DNA from: Clostridiales bacterium
GTDB lineage: Bacteria; Bacillota; Clostridia; Tissierellales; Dethiosulfatibacteraceae
Length of the DNA stretch: 6,449 bases
Direction of reading: 5' to 3'
NCBI GenBank assembly: GCA_003539375.1
Contig: DPPH01000182.1
Coordinates: 5,747-12,195, forward strand
The notes beneath the pieces were generated by a model, which was not told the DNA's origin, made no database searches, and worked only from the letters and a program-made list of their open reading frames with translations. Position numbers and translations under genes: made by a program. Shown here one piece after another: positions 1 to 4,786 of this stretch. Positions within the stretch are counted from its first letter, which is position 1, and each line of letters begins with the position of its first letter.

Positions 1-366
1 TTCTTCTACTTCTTCTTTTAAAAATACATTAGCTACATTAACATTAACACTGGTCACTGAAAGTTCAGTCATAGTTTCTATTTTTTCTGTAATTCTCTTC
101 TGTACTGCTTCTGCTACCTTGTGTATATTGTAACCGTACTCAACATTTATGCTAATATCTATATATACGTTATTTTCCTTTACTTCTATTTTTATACCTT
201 TTGAATAATTCTTTTTATTAAATAGACTCGATATTTCTTCAACAAAACCACTTGATGCATCCTGTACTCCTTCGATTTCTCTAGCAGCTATACTAGTGAT
301 TATTGTAAGTACTTCTGTTGATATATGTACCTGTCCGTTTTTTAAATATTCTTTTTTTGCAGTCAT
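1..366 (-). CDS. Asp23/Gls24 family envelope-stress protein (3' end outside window)
   Basis: The 122 visible residues start MTAKKEYLKNGQVHISTEVL and continue through ITSIAAREIEGVQDAS, the usual opening of Asp23/Gls24 proteins. The next conserved part is YIDISINVEYGYNIHKVAEA (about residues 70-89), then the amphipathic region KRITEKIETMTELSVTSVNVNVANV. Members are small soluble alpha/beta proteins. Some are tethered at the membrane by AmaP and take part in cell-envelope homeostasis; the housekeeping copy in Clostridia commonly sits between efp and nusB, which fits here. The ATG at 366 has an AAAGGAGGT site (381-373) six bases upstream. The gene has its own promoter and follows a terminator, so it is probably transcribed apart from efp. 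The frame is still open at base 1, ending in a Glu-rich stretch (KEEVEE), so the C-terminus is missing. The family is clear; the exact role of this copy is inferred. Confidence 0.93.
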   Translation of the reverse strand, partial: MTAKKEYLKNGQVHISTEVLTIITSIAAREIEGVQDASSGFVEEISSLFNKKNYSKGIKIEVKENNVYIDISINVEYGYNIHKVAEAVQKRITEKIETMTELSVTSVNVNVANVFLKEEVEE

Positions 367-391
367 TTGTAGACCTCCTTTGTATAGAATA

Positions 392-420
392 ATTATAGCA
401 AATGATTATATTTTTTACAA
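392..420 (-). promoter_or_regulatory. Sigma-A type promoter of the Asp23 gene, extended -10
   Basis: On the minus strand TTGTAA (420-415) is separated by exactly 17 bases from a perfect TATAAT (397-392). TGC stands directly before the -10 box, giving the extended TGnTATAAT form. Transcription would start near base 385, leaving a leader of about 20 bases that holds the AAAGGAGGT ribosome site. The -35 box matches TTGACA at four of six positions. Confidence 0.78.
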
Positions 421-428
421 TTTTATTT

Positions 429-452
429 AAAAAAAGGAGAATAAATTCTCCC
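429..452 (-). terminator. Rho-independent terminator after the CD1247-type gene
   Basis: The arms GGAGAAT (minus 451-445) and ATTCTCC (442-436) are separated by two bases, so in practice a 6-bp stem closes a 4-base loop. Seven T follow on the minus strand (435-429). It lies a few bases after the TAA stop at 457. An A-rich run on the other side makes it look bidirectional, but no convergent gene is present. It closes the efp transcript and separates it from the Asp23 gene. Confidence 0.85.
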
Positions 453-456
453 TTTT

Positions 457-735
457 TTATTCTTCAATTATTTCGATGTCATCTAAGTCGTCTAAATCAT
501 CATCTAATTCGTCGAATATTTCGTTTTCTATAGAAGATAAATCTTCATCAATTGCTGAAACATAATCTTCCATTTCTTCTTGATCTACATCTAAATCCTC
601 AACTATACTCACTATGTCTTCTAGTATTTCAGATACTAACAAAAGGGCTTTTCCTTCTTTTGAGCCATTTTTATCAATGTCCATACCATCTAAAAGTCCA
701 TTTAAGTATGCAATTTTTTCATATAAAAAATCCAT
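457..735 (-). CDS. Small acidic protein, CD1247 N-terminal domain family
   Basis: A 92-residue protein that starts MDFLYEKIAYLNGLLDGMDI and continues with SKEGKALLLVSEILEDIVSIVEDL and EEMEDYVSAIDEDLSSIENEIF. This pattern, YLYE(R/K)(V/I)xYLxGLxxGxxI...KEGKLL...YVxAIDEDL, is what I recall for the uncharacterised clostridial CD1247-type family. It appears largely helical and may form a coiled coil. The tail from about residue 72 is almost entirely Asp, Glu, Leu and Ile. Some family members carry an extra C-terminal domain after this module; this one ends after the acidic tail. It has no signal peptide or membrane segment, so it should be cytoplasmic. AGGAGG (747-742) lies six bases before the ATG and abuts the efp stop; the 12-base gap means cotranscription with efp. 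Function is unknown. The family call rests on remembered similarity, not on a search. Confidence 0.8.
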   Translation of the reverse strand: MDFLYEKIAYLNGLLDGMDIDKNGSKEGKALLLVSEILEDIVSIVEDLDVDQEEMEDYVSAIDEDLSSIENEIFDELDDDLDDLDDIEIIEE

Positions 736-747
736 TTTTCTCCTCCT

Positions 748-1305
748 TTATACCCTTGATAGGTATTCACCTGTTCTGGTATCTATTTTTATTACATCAC
801 CTATTTCAACAAACAGCGGAACTTCTATTACTGCTCCAGTTTCTACAGTTGCTGGTTTGTAGGTGTTTGTAGCTGTATCACCTTTGACTCCCGGTTCTGT
901 ATGAGTTACTTCCAACTCTACAAAATTCGGAGCCTGTATTTCTATCGGCTTTCCTTCAAAAAACTTCATTATAGCTACTTCATTTTCCTTAATATAAGGA
1001 ATTGCTTCTTCTACCTGGTCGTGATTTAATGGTGTTTGTGCATAAGTTTCAGTGTCCATAAAGTAGTAAAGTTGACCGTCGTTGTATAAATACTGCATTT
1101 CCTTAGTTTCTATATGAGCCTTTGGAAATTTATCATTTGGATTGAAAGTTTCCTCTCTTATAGATCCCGTTTGAATGTTTTTTATCTTGGTTCTTACAAA
1201 AGCAGCACCTTTTCCCGGCTTAACATGTTGAAAATCTAAAATCTGCCAAATACCGTCCCTCCACTGTATTGTAATACCTTTCTTAAAATCTCCTGCTGAT
1301 ATCAT
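748..1305 (-). CDS. efp: Elongation factor P
   Basis: A 185-residue protein, the normal length for EF-P, which binds between the P and E sites of the ribosome and relieves stalling at polyproline stretches. It opens MISAGDFKKGITIQWRDG, with the KOW-like domain I holding the tip loop HVKPGKGAAFV. Lys32 in that loop is the residue modified in B. subtilis (5-aminopentanol). Two OB domains follow. The C-terminal signature KPATVETGAVIEVPLFVEIG is intact near residues 150-169, and the protein ends GEYLSRV. The ATG at 1305 is chosen because GAGGAGG lies about five bases upstream and EF-P normally begins MIS. A TTG six codons upstream would place that ribosome site inside the coding region. The gene starts 10 bases after the last pilin-like gene, whose TGA stop merges with the ribosome site, so the two are probably cotranscribed. 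No modification gene is visible here. Confidence 0.98.
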   Translation of the reverse strand: MISAGDFKKGITIQWRDGIWQILDFQHVKPGKGAAFVRTKIKNIQTGSIREETFNPNDKFPKAHIETKEMQYLYNDGQLYYFMDTETYAQTPLNHDQVEEAIPYIKENEVAIMKFFEGKPIEIQAPNFVELEVTHTEPGVKGDTATNTYKPATVETGAVIEVPLFVEIGDVIKIDTRTGEYLSRV

Positions 1306-1315
1306 AGCATCCTCC

Positions 1316-1744
1316 TCATTCAATCAATAAAATTCTACCTGTAACAGGTACTATAGTTATTTGTTTAATTAAATTTCTTTTAATATCTCTAATGGTAATT
1401 GTTTGAGCTTGGCTTGGACTTCCTCTGTAGTTGAATGTTAGTGATTGGTCTTCGTATAAAAGTTCAAAATCTTCCTTTAACTCAACTTTTTTATACTGTT
1501 TTATTCCTGTATTTGTTCCCATCTTCAATATATAATAATTATTATATAAAGACATCGAATAGCTTACGCCGTCAGAAGTCATGCTCTTAACTTTTACATC
1601 CTTAATATCATAATATATTTCTTTAGATATTTTTTCTAAGTAGTACCTATCAGTATTTATTCTAGGCACTATCATTGCCAGTAAAATTGCAAGCAATCCT
1701 ATTGTAACAATAAGTTCTATTAATGTAAAACCTTTTTTGTCCAA
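1316..1744 (-). CDS. Type IV pilin-like protein, GspH/FimT type
   Basis: With the TTG start the protein has 142 residues and a five-residue leader, MDKKG, cleaved before FTLIELIVTIGLLAILLAMI. Glu5 of the mature protein is present, and the hydrophobic helix ends at VPRIN. The C-terminal half (LTFNYRG near residues 102-108, then a beta strand and PVTGRI near 133-138) matches the GspH/FimT pseudopilin layout of a beta-rich head ending in a TGR turn. Such minor pilins join the tip complex that starts pilus or pseudopilus assembly at the cytoplasmic membrane. An ATG at 1774 in frame would give a 152-residue form with a 15-residue leader. It has no ribosome site and lies where the upstream promoter would begin transcription. 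The TTG has AGAGG five bases upstream. The gene lies 64 bases after the PilW-like gene and 10 before efp. Family is sure, the exact subunit role inferred. Confidence 0.87.
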   Translation of the reverse strand: MDKKGFTLIELIVTIGLLAILLAMIVPRINTDRYYLEKISKEIYYDIKDVKVKSMTSDGVSYSMSLYNNYYILKMGTNTGIKQYKKVELKEDFELLYEDQSLTFNYRGSPSQAQTITIRDIKRNLIKQITIVPVTGRILLIE

Positions 1745-1754
1745 TCCATCCTCT
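1745..1754 (-). promoter_or_regulatory. Ribosome site that favours a TTG start for the GspH-like gene
   Basis: AGAGG (minus 1754-1750) is followed by five bases and then TTG at 1744-1742. The site gives a short Lys-Lys-Gly leader typical of type IV prepilins. The only upstream in-frame ATG (1774) is preceded by an AT-only run with no Shine-Dalgarno sequence. An ATG overlaps the site in another frame and would not encode the pilin. Confidence 0.65.
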
Positions 1755-1778
1755 TTTCGCCAACTTTTATTCATATAA

Positions 1779-1807
1779 ATTATATATTATTGAAACCTTA
1801 TTAGCAA
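1779..1807 (-). promoter_or_regulatory. Internal promoter before the GspH-like gene and efp
   Basis: TTGCTA (minus 1807-1802, four of six matches to TTGACA) and a perfect TATAAT (1784-1779) are separated by 17 bases. Transcription would start near base 1772. This would let the last pilin gene, efp and the CD1247-type gene be expressed without the upstream pilin genes. The stretch is AT-rich, so a chance match cannot be excluded. Confidence 0.6.
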
Positions 1808-1808
1808 G

Positions 1809-2324
1809 TTAATATTTATTCCTAAAATTTATTGATTTTTCAATTACATAGCTACTATTATTCTTCTTAAAGTATATTTCATATTCAATCCCACTACAAT
1901 CTTTAAAAGAAGTATTTGCAGGTAAAGGACTAACATAAAAATCTTCAATAAAAGTACCAAGCTCACTGTGGCTCTTATAAAAAATATCCTTGCCGTTTTT
2001 TATTTGAAAACTAGGATTTATCAATTGGCTTTCATCCCAAGTATATAGTTCTATTTCTTTTATATAACTTCCCGAATTTGAATCTAAGATACTTATCCCA
2101 TCCTTAGATATAATCTTTTTTATTCCTGCAGATTGAGATAACTCTATATCTAAAAAACCTGATATGAATTGCGCTTGATCCATAATTTCAGTACTATCAT
2201 CAATTCTATTGTAATGTTTAATATTAGTTATGAGAAAACTTCCTATCATTGTAATTACGATAACACTTACAGCTAAAGTAATTATTATTTCAAGTAAAGT
2301 AAATCCCTTATTGTTTTTTATCAT
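1809..2324 (-). CDS. Type IV pilin-like protein, PilW/GspJ-like minor pilin
   Basis: A 171-residue protein with leader MIKNNKG, cleaved before FTLLEIIITLAVSVIVITMI. The mature protein keeps Phe1 and Glu5, the residues needed for methylation and for docking in the filament, followed by the hydrophobic helix to about residue 30. The amphipathic continuation HYNRIDDSTEIMDQAQFISG and the beta-rich head fit PilW, GspJ or ComGF-type minor pilins. There are two Cys at most: only one (KDCSG, near residue 143) is visible, so no internal disulfide is likely. A weak site (AGAGG) lies about five bases before the ATG, 9 bases after the stop of the large pilin-like gene, so translation may be coupled. The prepilin call is certain from the N-terminus; which minor pilin it matches is less sure. 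Confidence 0.9.
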   Translation of the reverse strand: MIKNNKGFTLLEIIITLAVSVIVITMIGSFLITNIKHYNRIDDSTEIMDQAQFISGFLDIELSQSAGIKKIISKDGISILDSNSGSYIKEIELYTWDESQLINPSFQIKNGKDIFYKSHSELGTFIEDFYVSPLPANTSFKDCSGIEYEIYFKKNNSSYVIEKSINFRNKY

Positions 2325-2333
2325 AGGAACCTC

Positions 2334-3815
2334 TTATTTTATGATACTCCAGTCCTTCATCTCTACTAATCTTTCAGAAGCTATCCCGGAAGGTGAAGTT
2401 AAAGAATAATCTATGGATACTATAGATCCTTTAGGTTGGGCATTTTCCATATTAAATTCTGTTCTTATTTTATCATCATCTATCATTTCATATATAACTC
2501 TCTTGTTGCTTTTAATTACTTTTTCTCCAATATCATCAAAGTATATATTTTCGTAACTTATTATAATTCCTTCAAAATTTAAATTACCCATAATATAAGT
2601 ATTGCCTTTACTTACAATAATTCCTTTATAATTTTCTTTATCACTTAAATTTAATACTAAATCTCTAGGTTCATAACTGGTAAAGTCTTCAGCACCTTTT
2701 CCAAGTAAATATATATTTTTATCGTTGCTGTTTGTAGTTGCAAATATATATTCATCATTTTCAGTTTTACCGTTATTAGTTGCATCATACTGATTTGAAA
2801 TTTTTAAAACTTCATCAGTGAGAAAATCAACATCGCCCATGTTGTTTATGTGGTTTTCCGCTTTAGTTATATCATTTACTAAGCTATTATATATTATATT
2901 TTCCAACTCAACTATTTCTTCCTTGCTAACTATTGATTCAGCGGTTAAATAGGAAGAATCATCTGATATATCAATGCTATGTGAGTAAATATCATGGGCA
3001 TTAAACCTTATATCATTGTCAATTAAAGCTATCAATCCATTTGTGTATATATTTCCTTTTACATCGATGTCACTACCTGCTCCTTCTACCAGAATACCGT
3101 CTTGGTCTGAATAAGAAAAAACATTGCCTTTTATGTAAACTTTACCCTTGAAATATACATCCTTTTCTGCTGCTATTGCTTGGTCTAACAGTGGAATATA
3201 GTTAACCATTTCAACTACCCTATCTTCTCTTATAGGATTAAAGAAATCCGGAGTACTTATACATATTGTTGCCCTGATTGCTCTTTTTACACCTTTATTT
3301 CTTGTCTCAGAAGTAACTTTTAACTCTTCTTCCCCATTAGTATCGAAATTAAAACCCCAACTATTAATTGGATCTAAAGTTATACTACAATTATCAGTTA
3401 AAACAAGATTACTTGAATCAAGGTTAGGAAAAATATTTAATTTTACATATTTCTTATACTCATCGGTAAAGATTTTATTAACATGGGCTCTCATATATAC
3501 TTCGTTAATATTTCCATCATCACCTATAAACAAAGAATCTTCCTTGTTTTTCTCTGCTTCTATATCAAAGGTATTGTAAAACTCTTCTACCTTTAGATTT
3601 CCAGATTTAATTCCTTCATCAGTAGTTAATTTTACTGCTGCAAATACTTCGTCTAATCCAGATTCACTTAAATATAAATTCTGTTCAGCTGTCGTGTTGG
3701 TTTTTTTCATCTTGTAACTTACCATAGTCATGTTTACAACTATGGCACCAAGAATAGTCACTACCATCATTACTAAAATAGTTAAAACCATTACTGAACC
3801 CTGATTATTTTTCAT
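2334..3815 (-). CDS. Large PilX/GspK-like minor pilin lacking Glu5, with beta-helix-like region
   Basis: A 493-residue protein that begins MKNNQG and then SVMVLTILVMMVVTILGAIV, one membrane-spanning helix (about 7-30). KMKKTNTTAEQNLYLSESGL follows, the helix continuation and AEQNLYLSESGLD motif seen in clostridial PilX-N-type proteins. Gly6 could be the cleavage residue, but the next residue is Ser and position 5 of the mature form is Leu, not Glu. Among pseudopilins this absence is typical of GspK, which sits at the tip. Residues about 217-296 (FKGKVYIKGNVFSY, IDVKGNIYTNGLIAL, ending near LTAESIVSK) and about 386-427 (YKGIIVSKGNTYIMGNLNFE) are short alternating strands like a parallel beta-helix. 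A linker of about 90 residues separates them. The ATG at 3815 has AGGAGAGG just upstream. It is 15 bases after the PilV-like gene and 9 before the PilW-like gene. It is much longer than its neighbours. Function as a tip subunit is inferred. Confidence 0.86.
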   Translation of the reverse strand: MKNNQGSVMVLTILVMMVVTILGAIVVNMTMVSYKMKKTNTTAEQNLYLSESGLDEVFAAVKLTTDEGIKSGNLKVEEFYNTFDIEAEKNKEDSLFIGDDGNINEVYMRAHVNKIFTDEYKKYVKLNIFPNLDSSNLVLTDNCSITLDPINSWGFNFDTNGEEELKVTSETRNKGVKRAIRATICISTPDFFNPIREDRVVEMVNYIPLLDQAIAAEKDVYFKGKVYIKGNVFSYSDQDGILVEGAGSDIDVKGNIYTNGLIALIDNDIRFNAHDIYSHSIDISDDSSYLTAESIVSKEEIVELENIIYNSLVNDITKAENHINNMGDVDFLTDEVLKISNQYDATNNGKTENDEYIFATTNSNDKNIYLLGKGAEDFTSYEPRDLVLNLSDKENYKGIIVSKGNTYIMGNLNFEGIIISYENIYFDDIGEKVIKSNKRVIYEMIDDDKIRTEFNMENAQPKGSIVSIDYSLTSPSGIASERLVEMKDWSIIK

Positions 3816-3830
3816 AGCCTCTCCTGGTGT

Positions 3831-4574
3831 TTAGTAGTCGAATCTTTTTGTTCCTTCTAAAGTAGTTATGTACTCATCATTTTTTTCAACATCTATTTTA
3901 ATCTTATATAATATATATGGAGTTATTTCTGTTGAAGTAGTTGTTCTTAAATTTTTATAGGTATTTACCCTACCATTTAATATTTCTAAATTGTATTCAT
4001 ATCTTTTTAAATTGGGTTCCAAAATATAAATATTAATTGTATAGTTGGTAAAATTTTTAATACTAAAATCATACAATCCTACTATATCCTGAAAATAAAG
4101 ACCTAAGTTTAAGTCTTTCTTTTGCTTCTTTAATACGCGGGTATTATTTATATATAAATCTTTTTTTTCGTCAAACTCTATTACAAGAGATGATTCTGGT
4201 ACACTAGTGTAATTAATATCATCACGTGAATATTTGATATTATATTCTCCTAATACCAGTACCTTTATATCTTCATTAAATTCAATCCCCTCAGTCACTT
4301 CTTTTGAGGCATATCTTTCTACCCCTAATATATCTACATAGAGCTTATATTTTTTATAGTCGATGCCTTCCTCGGAATCTATATTAAAAAGCTCCTTAGA
4401 GGCCTTTAACTCCTCCATATACTTCTTAGCAGCGGATATACCATCCATCTCTTCTCTGCCTAAGGCATTTACCTTAGATGAAAACAAAAACATATTTGTT
4501 AAAGGTATAGATATAATCATAATGATAGCTATTGTTACAACCAACTCTATTAATGTAAAGCCTTTGTTGTTCAT
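3831..4574 (-). CDS. Type IV pilin-like protein, PilV-like minor pilin, first gene of the cluster
   Basis: A 247-residue protein with the short leader MNNKG, cleaved before FTLIELVVTIAIIMIISIPL. Glu5 is present, and the helix runs to about residue 32, then a polar stretch (SSKVNALGREEMDGISAAKK). The head of about 200 residues is Lys-, Tyr- and Asn-rich and has no Cys; I recognise no named domain in it. The start at 4574 is chosen because AGGAG lies six bases upstream. An ATG two codons earlier touches the ribosome site. A longer frame starting at 4670 begins inside the terminator hairpin and would bury the prepilin cleavage site behind about 37 residues. A candidate promoter lies about 31 bases before the ATG. 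It heads a run of four pilin-like genes with gaps of 15, 9 and 64 bases. PilV or GspI-like is the best guess from its place and size. Confidence 0.92.
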   Translation of the reverse strand: MNNKGFTLIELVVTIAIIMIISIPLTNMFLFSSKVNALGREEMDGISAAKKYMEELKASKELFNIDSEEGIDYKKYKLYVDILGVERYASKEVTEGIEFNEDIKVLVLGEYNIKYSRDDINYTSVPESSLVIEFDEKKDLYINNTRVLKKQKKDLNLGLYFQDIVGLYDFSIKNFTNYTINIYILEPNLKRYEYNLEILNGRVNTYKNLRTTTSTEITPYILYKIKIDVEKNDEYITTLEGTKRFDY

Positions 4575-4604
4575 GGACATCTCCTGAAAAGCAAATTTAT
4601 CTAT

Positions 4605-4610
4605 ATTATA
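4605..4610 (-). promoter_or_regulatory. Probable -10 box of the pilin-like operon
   Basis: TATAAT (minus 4610-4605) lies just downstream of the terminator that follows the surface-protein gene, and would start transcription near base 4598, about 24 bases before the ATG. No good -35 box is found: the hexamer at 17-base spacing is TATTAA, only two matches to TTGACA. It may need an activator or be weak. Some promoter is expected here because a terminator separates the two genes. Confidence 0.45.
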
Positions 4611-4634
4611 TACTAAATGACCCTTTATTAATAG

Positions 4635-4672
4635 AAAAAAATGAGGCAAAGTTTTTAAGCTTTCACTCATTT
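4635..4672 (-). terminator. Probable rho-independent terminator after the surface-protein gene
   Basis: On the minus strand AAATGAG (4672-4666) pairs with CTCATTT (4645-4639). Inside it a 2x2 mismatch is followed by AAAG (4663-4660 region) pairing with CTTT (4651-4648) around an A-rich loop. The strand then runs into seven T (4641-4635). The stem is AT-rich and interrupted, so it may be leaky. Confidence 0.65.
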
Positions 4673-4681
4673 ATAAATTAT

Positions 4682-4734
4682 TTGTCATATTGAGCTTTAC
4701 TTTCTTGTCATTCCGAACCTGTAAGGAATCTTTT
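4682..4734. repeat. Dispersed-repeat-like element with two TTGTCAT half-units
   Basis: Plus-strand TTGTCATATTGAGC (4682-4695) recurs as TTGTCATTCCGAAC (4705-4718), 23 bases on. The second is followed by CTGTAAGGAATCTTTT, so ATTCC (4710-4714) can pair with GGAAT (4725-4729). Elements of the form TGTCATTCCGAxC...GGAATCTTT are scattered between genes in many bacterial genomes, often as short non-coding hairpins. This copy looks degenerate. No protein is encoded in it. Confidence 0.6.
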
Positions 4735-4786
4735 ACTATTGCTCAACTATCGTTGTCCTACTGTTAAACTATTGTTTTACTACTGT
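4732..4786. repeat. Five 11-base imperfect tandem repeats
   Basis: Read on the minus strand from the base after the surface-protein stop, five units follow without gaps: ACAGTAGTAAA, ACAATAGTTTA, ACAGTAGGACA, ACGATAGTTGA and GCAATAGTAAA. Position 2 (C), 5-7 (TAG) and 11 (A) are the same in all five. The period is close to one helical turn, so a protein could contact every unit on one face. It could also be a worn simple tandem repeat. It is non-coding and directly abuts the dispersed-repeat-like element. Confidence 0.75.

Noticed and set aside
552..872. Plus-strand open frames opposite the CD1247-type gene and efp
   Set aside because: They are antisense to two well-supported genes, have no ribosome site and show Leu/Phe-rich low-complexity translations typical of reverse-strand shadows.
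1306..1323. TTG start for efp six codons upstream
   Set aside because: The added codons contain the GAGGAGG ribosome site and EF-P proteins normally begin MIS; the ATG at 1305 fits both.
4575..4670. Extended N-terminus for the PilV-like gene starting at 4670
   Set aside because: It begins inside the terminator hairpin and adds 32 residues before the prepilin leader, whereas the ATG at 4574 has a correctly spaced AGGAG.
4732..4786. CRISPR array
   Set aside because: Units of 11 bases are contiguous with no spacers and no cas gene is near, so this is a simple tandem repeat.
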